A stretch of 64,000 nt of DNA from UBA11612 sp965228575 (GCA_965228575.1 CBDDHW010000063.1:3117-67116), one strand, 5' to 3'. Positions 50,327 to 60,044 are shown, numbered from the stretch's first letter. A program made the numbers and translations. Notes: generated by a model not told the origin, from the letters alone.

Positions 50327-51079
50327 ATGGATACAATCGCCGCCGATCACAATTCATCACTCTCGTCCAGCAGCGGCGCGTCAACCGCTATCGCCCTGGA
50401 TCAAGTTCACCTCACTTTGGAGGGACCGGCGGGGCCGGTCAACATTCTAAGAGGCATTGATCTCACTGTTGAGTCGGGCACGGCTCTAGGAGTCGTCGGA
50501 CCCTCAGGGTCGGGGAAAACCACCATGCTGATGGTTATTGCCGGACTGGAGCGCATATCTTCAGGGCGCGTTGAGGTCGCGGGCACAGATTATGCCAGTC
50601 TTGATGAGGATGGGCTCGCTCTGTTCCGGCGCGATGCAGTAGGTATCGTCTTTCAGTCGTTCCATCTCATCCCAACGATGAACGCTCTCGAAAACGTCGC
50701 TGTGCCTCTTGAGTTCGCCGGGTTGAAGGACGCGTTTGATCGCGCGGAAGAACAGCTTCGCGCCGTTGGTCTTGGACACAGAATGGATCACTACCCCGGG
50801 CAGCTTTCTGGAGGTGAGCAACAGCGCGTGGCTTTGGCACGAGCGTTCGCCGTTAAGCCAAAAATTTTATTAGCCGACGAACCGACCGGCAACTTAGATG
50901 GCGGAACCGGACAGCAAATTGTCGAGCTTCTTTTTGAGCTTCACGACAAAAGCAACACGACCTTGATGCTGATCACCCATGATCTCAACCTCGCAAAACG
51001 GTGCGATCGCATTGTCCGCATTGCCGATGGCCTCATCACCGGTGAGGGATTGGCGAATCCGGAAAGCGCCGGGAGTTAG
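50327..51079 (+). CDS. ABC transporter ATPase, YbbA/LolD-like
   Basis: This 250-residue ATPase has Walker A GPSGSGKTTML, signature LSGGEQQRVALARAFA, and Walker B ILLADEPTGNLDGGTG, typical of MacB/LolD-type ATPases. I start at MDTIAADHN; an earlier methionine at 50201 would read through the divergent gene's start. Only 32 bp separate it from tesA. It lies 5 bp before the large permease gene, so the two form one importer/exporter-like complex acting on lipids or envelope substrates. Confidence 0.92.
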   Translation: MDTIAADHNSSLSSSSGASTAIALDQVHLTLEGPAGPVNILRGIDLTVESGTALGVVGPSGSGKTTMLMVIAGLERISSGRVEVAGTDYASLDEDGLALFRRDAVGIVFQSFHLIPTMNALENVAVPLEFAGLKDAFDRAEEQLRAVGLGHRMDHYPGQLSGGEQQRVALARAFAVKPKILLADEPTGNLDGGTGQQIVELLFELHDKSNTTLMLITHDLNLAKRCDRIVRIADGLITGEGLANPESAGS

Positions 51080-51084
51080 GTCGT

Positions 51085-53640
51085 ATGCAAAACTTGCCGT
51101 TACCTTTGCGGTTCGCCCTGAGAGAACTGCGTGGTGGAATACATGGATTTAGAATTTTTCTGGCCTGTATTGCCATTGGCGTCGCCGCCATTGCGGGCGC
51201 TGAATCCTTAAACGAGTCTGTTAAAGCGGGAATCGCTTCAGACGCACGCCCGATGTTAGGCGGCGATCTTCAGATCGATGCGGACTCATACCCGATTAAT
51301 GATGCGCAGCGCGCTGGCCTCGAGGCTGGCGGAACAGTCAGCGCTCAAGTTCGCTTAAGGTCTATGGCGCGGACCGTGGACGAAGAAGGCGCCGTGCGCT
51401 CGCGGTCACTCATTGAACTCAAAGCGGTTGAGGATACATATCCACTTTATGGCGCGCTCGAGTTGTCGCCAAACGAACCCCTACAAAATTTTCTCATCCA
51501 GCAAGACGGCGTTTGGGGCGCGTTAATTGAAGACTCTCTGCGCGCGCGGTTGGGGATCGAAGTAGGCGACACGATTTATGTCGGAGAAGCCCCCTTGCGC
51601 GTGCGCGGTATTATTCTCACCGAACCGGACCGCGTCGTGAGCTTTGCCACCGTTGGTCCTCGGGTGATGATCGCGCGCGATGCTTTATCCGCGACAGAGC
51701 TCGTTCAGCTCGGGAGTCTGGTTGAATACATTTACAACATACGGCTGGATAAATCGGAAAACGCCGAGGACATGCGCGCGCGTCTTGAAGCTGACTTTCC
51801 TGGCGCAATGTGGCGCATCCGCGGGCTCAACCAAGCTGCACGCGGCCTTGAGCGCTTCCTAAATAACGTCACTCTTTTTCTCACTCTGGTTGGCTTTACG
51901 GCATTGCTCACCGGCGGGATTGGTGTTGCCAATGCGGTCCGCGCCCACCTTATCGGCCGCTTGAACACGATCGCCACACTTAAGTGTTTAGGCGCACCGG
52001 CGGATACCGTGTTCTCTATATATTTGATTCAGCTCGGCTTACTGGCGTTAGTCGGAATCGGTGTCGGCTTAACGGTTGGCGCGTTAATTCCCATCGTTGC
52101 CGCGCAGACACTAGGCGATCTTCTTCCAGTGCAAGCCGAACTTGGCTTGTATCCATCGGCGTTAGTCAAAGCCACGGTCTTCGGCCTTCTGACGGCCGCT
52201 TTGTTTACGCTGTGGCCGCTTGCGCGCGCACGGGACATTCCCCCGGTCGCTCTTTTTAGATCGCTACTGGCAGACACGGGACAACTGCCAAGAAAAAAAT
52301 ATCTGTTTTTTATCATTGCCATTGCTATCGCGCTGGCTGTGTTCACGGTGACGACTGCCGAGAGACCTTTGTATGCATTTTACTTTGTAAGTGGTGCAGC
52401 GGTTTCCATGGTTTTGTTTCGTATTGCCGCTATCGGCGTTATGCGGTTCGCAGCGCGCATGGCCTCGGGACGTAATAGCCCAACAGCTGGACGCCCAACG
52501 TTCCGACTTGCCCTTGCCAATCTCTATAGACCGGGCTCGCCGACAACCTCCGTCGTTTTATCTTTAGGACTTGGATTGTCAGTGCTCGTGGCCGTTGCTT
52601 TAGTAGAGTCAAATCTCAATGCAACAATCAGCGAAGGGCTGCCAAGTGACGCGCCGAGTATGTTCTTTGTTGATATTCAGCCCCACCAAGAAGAACGATT
52701 CCGTGAAATCGTTTCGTCCAGACCAGGCGTCGAAAACGTTCTGACCGCGGCAATGATTCGTGGCCGGGTTTCTAAGATCAATGGCGTTCCCGCAAATGAA
52801 GTTGATGTCGCTCAAGGCAGCCGTTGGGCGGTGCGCGGCGAGCGCAGTATTTCACATGCCGACACCATTCCCGAGAACGCGCGACTAACAGAGGGCGAGT
52901 GGTGGGGACCTAATCACACTGGTGAAAATTTTGTGTCCATTGATGCCGAGGTTGGGCGCGACATAGGTGTCGGGCTGGGTGATACGATTACGATGAACAT
53001 TTTAGGGCGTGAGATCACAGCGACGATCGCTAGTTTTAGAGACATCCGGTGGCAATCGGGGTCGATGGATTTCACCTTTATCTTTTCACCTAACGCTCTC
53101 GCCGGTGCGCCGGGAACGTATCTCGCAACGGTGCGCTCGGAGGCGGGAACGGAACTGGAAATCGAAACGGCGGTTCTGAATGAGTTGCCAAATGTAACGG
53201 TGATTCAGGTTCGGGACGCCCTGGATATGGCCCGCGGAGTTCTTGATACTTTGGGACTCGCGGTGCGGCTAACGGCTGCGGTTGCGCTGGTTTCCGGCGC
53301 CTTGGTATTGGCGGGCGCAGTGGCCGCGGGACATGCACGGCGCATATACGAATCGGTCGTACTTAAAGTTTTGGGCGCAACCCGCGGCGGTGTCCTGCGC
53401 GCCTTCGTATTCGAATATTTGCTGCTCGGGATTGCGACAGGTCTGATTGCGGCATTTGTCGGCGCTCTCGGCGCGTGGAGTGTCGTAATTGAGATCATGG
53501 AAATCGTTGAGTGGCGCCTGGATTACGGCCTCGTCGTTATCGTTCTGGCGAGCTGTATCACGGTTACTCTCCTGGCCGGGTTCACTGGGACATGGCGAGC
53601 GATGGGCACCAAAGCCGCGCCCCACCTGCGCAATGAGTAA
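51085..53640 (+). CDS. FtsX/MacB-family permease, YbbP-like
   Basis: This 851-residue inner-membrane protein has the layout of YbbP: an N-terminal helix (about residues 20-40, FLACIAIGVAAIAGAESL), a large periplasmic domain, then two FtsX-type helical blocks (about 270-400 and 705-840), with further helices and a second periplasmic domain in between. The FtsX stretches include FLTLVGFTALLTGGIGVANAV and RLTAAVALVSGALVLAGAVAAG. It partners with the upstream ATPase; the cluster occurs beside TesA in several proteobacteria. Substrate unknown, probably a lipid or lipopeptide. Confidence 0.91.
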   Translation: MQNLPLPLRFALRELRGGIHGFRIFLACIAIGVAAIAGAESLNESVKAGIASDARPMLGGDLQIDADSYPINDAQRAGLEAGGTVSAQVRLRSMARTVDEEGAVRSRSLIELKAVEDTYPLYGALELSPNEPLQNFLIQQDGVWGALIEDSLRARLGIEVGDTIYVGEAPLRVRGIILTEPDRVVSFATVGPRVMIARDALSATELVQLGSLVEYIYNIRLDKSENAEDMRARLEADFPGAMWRIRGLNQAARGLERFLNNVTLFLTLVGFTALLTGGIGVANAVRAHLIGRLNTIATLKCLGAPADTVFSIYLIQLGLLALVGIGVGLTVGALIPIVAAQTLGDLLPVQAELGLYPSALVKATVFGLLTAALFTLWPLARARDIPPVALFRSLLADTGQLPRKKYLFFIIAIAIALAVFTVTTAERPLYAFYFVSGAAVSMVLFRIAAIGVMRFAARMASGRNSPTAGRPTFRLALANLYRPGSPTTSVVLSLGLGLSVLVAVALVESNLNATISEGLPSDAPSMFFVDIQPHQEERFREIVSSRPGVENVLTAAMIRGRVSKINGVPANEVDVAQGSRWAVRGERSISHADTIPENARLTEGEWWGPNHTGENFVSIDAEVGRDIGVGLGDTITMNILGREITATIASFRDIRWQSGSMDFTFIFSPNALAGAPGTYLATVRSEAGTELEIETAVLNELPNVTVIQVRDALDMARGVLDTLGLAVRLTAAVALVSGALVLAGAVAAGHARRIYESVVLKVLGATRGGVLRAFVFEYLLLGIATGLIAAFVGALGAWSVVIEIMEIVEWRLDYGLVVIVLASCITVTLLAGFTGTWRAMGTKAAPHLRNE

Positions 53641-53755
53641 AGAACCCTAGTATTTTGATATGTAACAATAAATTTAGGGGTTTTCGGGCCGATTCGGTGG
53701 CTTCTATCCCGATTTTTGTTGCGAGAGAGCGTTAAAACTCCAATATAAAGACGTA

Positions 53756-53772
53756 GTCCGCACAGTGCGGAC
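53756..53772. promoter_or_regulatory. Palindrome in the leader of the Bax-inhibitor gene
   Basis: GTCCGCA-CAG-TGCGGAC is a perfect 7+7 inverted repeat with a 3-base spacer, 25 bases before the start codon. It shares a 16-base string with 15 matches with the palindrome at 3503-3517, upstream of the helicase gene. It may be an operator or a leader hairpin. Confidence 0.45.
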
Positions 53773-53797
53773 CCATTGGTATTAAACGAGGAATGAC

Positions 53798-54547
53798 ATG
53801 GTTAGTGAAGCTGATCGCAGAGCATATCAAGGCACGGTAGCCGGCGCTGACGCCGCGGAAATCGATCAGGGCCTGCGAAGCTATATGCTCCGCGTCTACA
53901 ATTATATGGGCTCTGGCCTGCTATTGTCGGGCATCGTCGCGATGCTGGTGGCGAATAGTGAAGCTGTACGCAGCCTATTTTTCCAGCAAACGGCGACCGG
54001 CATGGGATACACGGGCCTTGGCATGATTGCCGTGTTTGCCCCAATCGGAATGATTCTGGCAATGAGCTTCGGCGCAAACCGGATGAAAACCAGCACCCTT
54101 CAGGCGTTGTACTGGTCCTTTGTCGCGTTAATGGGTGTTGGCCTGTCCGTAGCGCTATTGGCCTACACCGGCGAAAGCGTGGCGAGGGTATTTTTCATCA
54201 CCGCCATTTCGTTCGGTGGCTTGAGCCTCTACGGCTACACCACGAAACGCGATTTATCAGCCTTCGGGACTTTCCTAATGATGGGCTTGATCGGTCTTTT
54301 GGTCGCTGGGGTCGTCAATATTTTCCTGCAAAGTGCAATGCTGCACTTCGTATATTCAGCAGTCGGCGTACTATTGTTTGCTGGTATGACTGCATACGAC
54401 ACCCAAGCAATCAAAAACTCCTATTTTGAAGCTGGTGGAACGTCCGCTGAAGGTAAGTCAGCGATCATGGGCGCTGTTCGCCTGTACTTGGATTTCGTCA
54501 ACCTCTTTATGTTCTTGTTGCAGTTCTTGGGCGCTCGCCGCGACTAG
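53798..54547 (+). CDS. Bax inhibitor-1/YccA family membrane protein
   Basis: This 249-residue protein has about seven membrane helices and the BI-1 family features: YMLRVYNYMGSGLLLSGIVAML near the start, GLSLYGYTTKRDLSAFGTFLMMG, and the closing AMTAYDTQAIK-like segment (GMTAYDTQAIKNSYF). The C-terminal aspartate-rich region RLYLDFVNLFMFLLQFLG is conserved. BI-1 proteins form calcium-permeable or regulatory channels in some systems; in bacteria the role is uncertain. A strong palindrome lies just upstream of the gene. Confidence 0.93.
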   Translation: MVSEADRRAYQGTVAGADAAEIDQGLRSYMLRVYNYMGSGLLLSGIVAMLVANSEAVRSLFFQQTATGMGYTGLGMIAVFAPIGMILAMSFGANRMKTSTLQALYWSFVALMGVGLSVALLAYTGESVARVFFITAISFGGLSLYGYTTKRDLSAFGTFLMMGLIGLLVAGVVNIFLQSAMLHFVYSAVGVLLFAGMTAYDTQAIKNSYFEAGGTSAEGKSAIMGAVRLYLDFVNLFMFLLQFLGARRD

Positions 54548-54575
54548 AACGCACAAAACGCGACTCTTTCTATTT

Positions 54576-54607
54576 GCCCGGGCTCCTCACAGAGTCCGGG
54601 CCTTTTC
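54576..54607 (+). terminator. Terminator after the Bax-inhibitor gene
   Basis: GCCCGGGCTC and GAGTCCGGGC pair over ten positions with one G-T pair, around a 6-base loop (CTCACA), followed by CTTTTC. It lies about 30 bases after the stop. Confidence 0.7.
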
Positions 54608-54668
54608 TTAGATTCCTACAAAACAATGTGCTAGGTGAACGGCCTGCATTCCTCATTGATGATTTCGC

Positions 54669-56282
54669 ATGACCGATTCACTTTCACCTGAAGGCGCTGC
54701 CGAAATTTACGTGCAAGCTCTCAACGCTCAAAAAGCGGGAGACACGAGGGCAGCGGCAGGCCTGTATGCTGAAATCGCAAGCCGGTGCGATGACAAGGAA
54801 TTGATCGCCTCGTCCATCGAAAATTTACAGAACTGCGGAGAAAATGAAGCCGCCGTTGCCGCGATCAGAACGGCGCTGAAACGGTGGCCGAATAGCCCGA
54901 TGTTCCTGATGCGTGCGGCCGTTTCCTGTGAGGAAACAGGAAATTTTACTGGCGCTGTCGAACATCTGAAAAAAATCGCCATTCAGTATCCGAGCAAATC
55001 TCGATATTGGGTCCGTCTTGCCGAGGCCTACACCGCCGCTGGGCTTTGGGAGGGCGCTGAAGACGCATATAGAAAATCCTTAGAAATTGCGCCGCTCGAC
55101 CCCAAGGCGGCAATCGGACTTAGCGAATCCCTTGTCCAGCTTGGACGAATAGGCGATGCGCTTGAGAGCTATCGTCGGGTTGTCAAACTCATGCCTGACC
55201 ACGCGGATGCGACATTACGGTTGGGCAATCTTTTATCGGCGACAAATAACGCAGATGAAGCCATCGCGGTATTGCGCCGGGCTGTTCATCTTAATCCAAA
55301 AAGCGCAACAGCCCATGCAAGCCTCGGCAGCACCCTGCATTACTGCGGGCATGAGGAAGAGGGCCTTCAATTGTGCCGCAAGGCGATGGACCTAGACCCA
55401 GACCTTCAGATTGCCCAAGAGGCGACCGCCATACTTTTTCTTGAACAAGGTCAAGTTGACGAAGCCGCCAAACTTTTAGACTCAATTGATCGTGCCCACA
55501 CAAGTCTAGGCGGACTTATCGCCAAATATTTTTTAGGTATTTTGTCAGAGAACTTAGAAGGCGCGGAGCGGGCTGTGCAACACGCCCTGAAACTCAATCC
55601 TCAAAACGGCGAGGCGCGCCATCTTTTGTCTGCATTGCACGGCGAGCCGGTCGCGCATCCTGCGCCGGGGTTTGTTGAAAACACATTTGCACGTTTGGCG
55701 CGGCGCTATGACAAACGCATGATCAAACTCGCGTATGACATGCCTCAAAAGGCTGCCGCGTTCATCAAGACAGTGCTCGCCCCTGACTCAGAGATTTCCC
55801 GCTGGTTGGATTTGGGATGTGGAACTGGATTGGTGGCGGCCGCGATGGAGACCGCCATAAAGGTCGATGAAAGTGTTGGCGTCGACATCAGCCAGAACAT
55901 GATCCGTCAGGCCGCAGACAAAAACCTTTATCACCACCTTGTCCATGGGGATGCTACAGATTCGCTTCGAGAACTGTCGGGAGAGTTCGATTTGATTACC
56001 GCAATCGATTTACTCTCTTACCTTGGTGATGTTCGAGAGTTGTTCCGGTGTGTCACTGAGCGTCTTTCAGCACAAGGTGTGTTTGCATTCACCTACGCAG
56101 AGGCAGAAGAAGGAACATTCAAACTGGGGCCTTTCGGACGATTTGCGTATTCCTCCAAGTATCTGGAGACATTAATTTCAAACGCAGGGCTAAAAATCAT
56201 TGCCAAAGAGCCGGTGGTGCTAAAATTCGACATGGGAGATGACGCAAAGGGGCAGATCGTCGCGGTATCGCGCGAGACCTAG
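54669..56282 (+). CDS. TPR-repeat protein with a C-terminal SAM methyltransferase domain
   Basis: This 537-residue soluble protein has TPR units over about residues 10-330, for example YWVRLAEAYTAAGLWEGAEDAYRKSLEIAP and HASLGSTLHYCGHEEEGLQLCRKAMDLDP. A class I methyltransferase domain follows with WLDLGCGTGLVAAAMET (SAM loop) and SVGVDISQNMIRQA. FDLITAIDLLSYL marks the fourth motif. The TPR portion probably positions a substrate or partner. No partner gene is nearby; a tRNA gene follows on the opposite strand. Substrate unknown. Confidence 0.88.
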   Translation: MTDSLSPEGAAEIYVQALNAQKAGDTRAAAGLYAEIASRCDDKELIASSIENLQNCGENEAAVAAIRTALKRWPNSPMFLMRAAVSCEETGNFTGAVEHLKKIAIQYPSKSRYWVRLAEAYTAAGLWEGAEDAYRKSLEIAPLDPKAAIGLSESLVQLGRIGDALESYRRVVKLMPDHADATLRLGNLLSATNNADEAIAVLRRAVHLNPKSATAHASLGSTLHYCGHEEEGLQLCRKAMDLDPDLQIAQEATAILFLEQGQVDEAAKLLDSIDRAHTSLGGLIAKYFLGILSENLEGAERAVQHALKLNPQNGEARHLLSALHGEPVAHPAPGFVENTFARLARRYDKRMIKLAYDMPQKAAAFIKTVLAPDSEISRWLDLGCGTGLVAAAMETAIKVDESVGVDISQNMIRQAADKNLYHHLVHGDATDSLRELSGEFDLITAIDLLSYLGDVRELFRCVTERLSAQGVFAFTYAEAEEGTFKLGPFGRFAYSSKYLETLISNAGLKIIAKEPVVLKFDMGDDAKGQIVAVSRET

Positions 56283-56337
56283 CGGACGTATCCTCAACCA
56301 GGGTGATTAAGTATACGGCTTTGAAAACAAAGAAAAA

Positions 56338-56412
<75 letters not shown>

Positions 56413-56551
56413 GCAAGATGCTGATCGCGTCAAAAATGACCGCGTTCAAATTCGGCGGCGGACCATAGGCGGTTCGCTGGATTGGTGCAAGATGCTAGGC
56501 AAATTCACGCCCCTGTCGAATTTTTAACGGCCGCACTATGATCTTACCAGC

Positions 56552-57820
56552 ATGACAAACACCGACCCAAAGCATCGCTCGGAGACGGGCACGCCAACCC
56601 ATACCGACATCGCGATCGTCGGTGCTGGAATGGTGGGCGGGGCACTGGCCTGCGCGCTCGCGAACAACGGCATCAAATCGGTCATCATTGATCGCCTTGA
56701 ACCGTCCTCAATGGTCGCCCCTAAGTTCGATGGCCGGGCTTCGGCGATCGCACTGAGCAGCCAACGCTTGCTAAAGATGATCGGCGTTTGGCGGCATCTT
56801 GATGAACACGCCGGACCTATCAAAGAGATTAGGGTCTCGGATGGAGAGTCTCTTTTTTTTCTACATTTTGATCATGGCGAAGTCGGGAGTGAGCCGCTTG
56901 GCTTCATGCTTGAAAATCGTTTCTTGCGCGCGGCTATAGCAAAAGAAATGCGCCGACATAAAAAAAACCTTTCCGTTATCGCCCCGGCAACAATTGAACG
57001 CATAACTACCGGCGTTGATTCCATAGCGCTAACGTTATGTGATGGGCGTGAGATAACAGCGCAACTCGTCGTTTCGGCAGAAGGTCGTAAATCTACACTG
57101 AGAGAGTGGGCTGATATACGAGTGACAGGTTGGCAATACGATCAAACCGCTATCGTCGCTACGATCTCTCATGAACACTCGCACGAGTGTATTGCGCACG
57201 AACGGTTTCTTTCGGCTGGACCATTTGCCATATTGCCCCTTCCCGACGAACATGGAATGCATCGCTCATCGCTAGTTTGGACCGGGCGCGCCGACACCGC
57301 GGCTGCCTTCATGACACTTTCTGATGATGCCTTTCTAATGGAGATCGCCGAGCGTATCGGCGGTTTCTTGGGCGAGATCAAATTGCTTGGGCCGAGGTTC
57401 AGCCATCCCCTCGGGCTTCAATTTGCTTCACGATATTGTGCCGGCAGATTAGCTCTCGTGGGTGATGCTGCTCACAGCATCCACCCTATAGCCGGTCAGG
57501 GATTAAATCTGGGCTTGCGTGATGTCGCAGCATTAACTGAAAGTATCGTCGAGTCCGGCCAACTTGGATTGGATTTTGCCCATCCTGAGGGACTTTCGCG
57601 GTATGAGCAGTGGCGCCGGAGCGACAACTTGCTGATGGCAACGGTCACAGACGGATTGAACCGCTTGTTTTCCAACGACGTTGCGCCCATTCGAATGGCC
57701 CGCGATGTTGGACTCGCCGCGGTAAACCGTATTCCACCGCTGAAACGTATGTTTATGCGCCATGCGATGGGAACAGTTGGTGACCTTCCCCGTCTTATGC
57801 GCGAAGAGCCATTATCTTAA
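56552..57820 (+). CDS. UbiH/UbiF-family FAD-dependent ubiquinone hydroxylase
   Basis: This 422-residue flavoprotein monooxygenase has AIVGAGMVGGALACALANNGI for the FAD ADP moiety and LVGDAAHSIHPIAGQGLNLGLRDVAAL, the second FAD block of the UbiH/UbiF/Coq6 group. It hydroxylates the benzene ring during ubiquinone synthesis at the cytoplasmic membrane surface. Which ring carbon is not decided by sequence. It converges with DUF971, as in other alphaproteobacteria. Confidence 0.92.
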   Translation: MTNTDPKHRSETGTPTHTDIAIVGAGMVGGALACALANNGIKSVIIDRLEPSSMVAPKFDGRASAIALSSQRLLKMIGVWRHLDEHAGPIKEIRVSDGESLFFLHFDHGEVGSEPLGFMLENRFLRAAIAKEMRRHKKNLSVIAPATIERITTGVDSIALTLCDGREITAQLVVSAEGRKSTLREWADIRVTGWQYDQTAIVATISHEHSHECIAHERFLSAGPFAILPLPDEHGMHRSSLVWTGRADTAAAFMTLSDDAFLMEIAERIGGFLGEIKLLGPRFSHPLGLQFASRYCAGRLALVGDAAHSIHPIAGQGLNLGLRDVAALTESIVESGQLGLDFAHPEGLSRYEQWRRSDNLLMATVTDGLNRLFSNDVAPIRMARDVGLAAVNRIPPLKRMFMRHAMGTVGDLPRLMREEPLS

Positions 57821-57826
57821 TCACGT

Positions 57827-58213
57827 TTATTGAGGTTCGCGGCTGAGTCCCTTCGCCTTAAGCGCATCGAGGTATTGCTGCCAACGCCCTTCATACTCCG
57901 CGCCAAGTTCGCGTAGATACCGCCATGTGTAGATGCCCGTATCGTGTAGATCGTCGAAAATAAGTCGCACCGCGTAATTTCCGACGGGCTCAATATTGAT
58001 GATCCCGACATGTCGGCGACCAGCCACGATCTGCTTCTGCGAGGGCGTGTGCCCTTGCACTTCGGCGGAGGGACTTTCGACTCTCAAATATTCAGCGGGC
58101 AGCTCGATAGCCGGCGCATTATCGAATTCAACTCTCAGAGTTCTCGATTGCGGTTCATAGTGTATGGAAATGGGCCATGCGTCTTCAGCATCAGCCTCTC
58201 GATCACTATTCAT
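57827..58213 (-). CDS. DUF971 protein (gamma-butyrobetaine hydroxylase N-terminal-like)
   Basis: This 128-residue protein matches DUF971: SRTLRVEFDNAPAIELPAEYLR, VGIINIEPVGNYAVRLIFDDLHDTGIYTW and the closing LGAEYEGRWQQYLDAL. The fold resembles the N-terminal domain of gamma-butyrobetaine hydroxylase. Function is uncertain; some members have been linked to iron-sulfur protein maturation. The gene start overlaps the Trm112 stop by four bases. Confidence 0.88.
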   Translation of the reverse strand: MNSDREADAEDAWPISIHYEPQSRTLRVEFDNAPAIELPAEYLRVESPSAEVQGHTPSQKQIVAGRRHVGIINIEPVGNYAVRLIFDDLHDTGIYTWRYLRELGAEYEGRWQQYLDALKAKGLSREPQ

Positions 58214-58398
58214 TCGTCGAGTTGACGCGCTTCGTCGGGCAGCATGATAGGAATACCATCTCGAATGGGAAAGGCCAGGCCCGCTTTTCGGCTGATCAAT
58301 TCCCCGGCGGCCTTATCATATTCAAGGGGACCTTTGGTCACTGGACAGACCAGGATTTCCAAAAGTTTTGGATCTACTTCTGTCGAATGAGATGACAT
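58210..58398 (-). CDS. Trm112-family protein
   Basis: This 62-residue protein matches the Trm112/YcaR family: LLEILVCPVTKGPLEYDK at the start, then ELISRKAGLAFPIRDGIPIML and a short acidic tail. Bacterial Trm112-like proteins have been described as activators of methyltransferases; the zinc-binding cysteines are reduced here to one (CPVTKG). It lies 20 bp after the LON-domain gene and overlaps DUF971 by four bases. Confidence 0.9.
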   Translation of the reverse strand: MSSHSTEVDPKLLEILVCPVTKGPLEYDKAAGELISRKAGLAFPIRDGIPIMLPDEARQLDE

Positions 58399-58418
58399 GG
58401 CACGCGTTCCCTAGCTCA

Positions 58419-59108
58419 CTATTGACGGGGGCTTCTTGATGCACCACCGCTATCGAAAATTCCCATTTGCAGCAACGTTAGTAGAGTCTCCGTGCGCTCT
58501 TTCATCGTTGCCGATTCAAGCAGCACCTGTTTTTCACGCGGATCAAAGGGACATATCATACATAAGGACATTACGAGGGTCGCATCAGACAAGCCCTTAA
58601 TGACCTCAAGGCTGATCGGCATTTCATGCATATCTACGTATTGCTTAAGCCGATCCATGAGGACGTTCCGATCAAGTTTAAACGGATCGGGCGCGCTCAA
58701 ATCCGATCTAAAGTCTTCGTAAATGGGCTTTACGCGACGATATCCGTGTTGCTCGCTCAGCTCCTCGGCTACGCGAAACCGGATCAACCCTTTAAGGGTA
58801 ATATTCAAACGTCCATCATCTGTTTCTTCGAAGGCAGCAATGCGACCAGCGCAGCCGACTTTGAATAGTGGTGCGTTCGACTGGTGTACTTCGATTTCAT
58901 CGGGATTGGATGTGATTTCGTCGATGTCAGGTTGGATCATTCCAATTATGCGGCCAGCACCCAAGGCATCGAGAGTCATGTTCAAGTAGCGCGGCTCAAA
59001 AATATTTAGAGGCAACCGCCCCCAGGGCAAAAGCAGTGCTCCCGCCAGGGGAAATATTGGAAGCTCTTTCGGCAGGTCTTCGTAGTTTGTTTGAATCGGA
59101 CTACGCAT
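58419..59108 (-). CDS. LON substrate-binding domain protein
   Basis: This 229-residue protein is a stand-alone Lon N-terminal (LAN/substrate-binding) domain without ATPase or protease parts. It has ELPIFPLAGALLLPWGRLPLNIFEPRYLNM and GCAGRIAAFEETDDGRLNITLKGLIRF, typical of this family. Its job is uncertain; it may recognise or deliver substrates. It lies 9 bp downstream of the thioredoxin gene and before Trm112. Confidence 0.92.
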   Translation of the reverse strand: MRSPIQTNYEDLPKELPIFPLAGALLLPWGRLPLNIFEPRYLNMTLDALGAGRIIGMIQPDIDEITSNPDEIEVHQSNAPLFKVGCAGRIAAFEETDDGRLNITLKGLIRFRVAEELSEQHGYRRVKPIYEDFRSDLSAPDPFKLDRNVLMDRLKQYVDMHEMPISLEVIKGLSDATLVMSLCMICPFDPREKQVLLESATMKERTETLLTLLQMGIFDSGGASRSPRQ

Positions 59109-59117
59109 CTTTGCGCG

Positions 59118-60044
59118 TTAGGAAAAGAGCACGGACGAAAGGCCCCGGCGGCCGTACAATGTCAATGGGTCGGTTGGACCAAGTGCATCGAAAAATTTTA
59201 CGAGCTGCTTGCGCGCACCATCATCGTTCCATTTGCGATCAAGGCGGACAATCTCGAGTAAGTCGTCGATAGCCGCTTCCTGCGCACCTCCCCCATACCG
59301 AGCCATAGCGAGATCAAATCGCGCCTGCATGTCTTTTGGATTTTCCGCCACTTTGGCCTCCAAATCCTTGACAGCACTTTCGTCGACAGAAGCCTCCGTC
59401 GCACCCTTCACATCTAGCAATGCGATCACACCTTCGATGTCTGCGGTATTCTTGATTTCATCAGGGAGCCGCTCGAGAAGATCGTGAGCGACATCGTCTT
59501 GGCCCAATGCAATGTAACATCTGAGCGCGCCCGCTAGTGCTTTCACATGCGCTGGATCTTGACTCAAAATCTCTTGGTAGATCGCGAGCGCCTCTTCCGA
59601 CTGTCCTTCACTTGCAAGAGTTTCGGCTTGCTCTACCGCCTCATCAATGGGCGAGGATCCCCCAGCCAAGCGCTCAATGAATTGTTTTATCTGTCCTTCT
59701 GGAACATTCCCCATAAACCCATCGACCGGCTTCCCGCCCTTAAATCCATACACCGCGGGGATGGACTGCACCCGAAATTGGGCTGCGAGCTCTTGGTTTT
59801 CATCTACATTAATTTTGACCAACCTAATCTTTCCGGCATGCTGCGTGACGAGCCGCTCCAAGAGCGGACCAAGCTGCTTACACGGGCCGCACCAAGGAGC
59901 CCAAAAATCAACGATCACCGGGGTCTGTTGTGACGCCTCTATGACATCGGCCATAAAGCTCGCGGTCGTTGTTTCCTTAATGAGGTCGCCCGCGTTTTGG
60001 GAAGCGCCAGATGCTTCGCCAGGTTGCCCTATTAACATAGACAC
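59118..60044 (-). CDS. Thioredoxin/YbbN-like co-chaperone
   Basis: This 308-residue protein joins an N-terminal thioredoxin domain (VDFWAPWCGPCKQLGPLLE, CxxC active site) to a C-terminal TPR-like region of about 170 residues (ALAIYQEILSQDPAHVKALAGAL, RFDLAMARYGGGAQEAAIDDLLEIV). This is the YbbN/CnoX layout, a thioredoxin-like holdase that transfers clients to chaperonins and protects from oxidation. The CxxC is intact, unlike some enteric YbbN. It starts the four-gene minus-strand operon with LON-domain, Trm112 and DUF971. Confidence 0.92.
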   Translation of the reverse strand: MSMLIGQPGEASGASQNAGDLIKETTTASFMADVIEASQQTPVIVDFWAPWCGPCKQLGPLLERLVTQHAGKIRLVKINVDENQELAAQFRVQSIPAVYGFKGGKPVDGFMGNVPEGQIKQFIERLAGGSSPIDEAVEQAETLASEGQSEEALAIYQEILSQDPAHVKALAGALRCYIALGQDDVAHDLLERLPDEIKNTADIEGVIALLDVKGATEASVDESAVKDLEAKVAENPKDMQARFDLAMARYGGGAQEAAIDDLLEIVRLDRKWNDDGARKQLVKFFDALGPTDPLTLYGRRGLSSVLFS

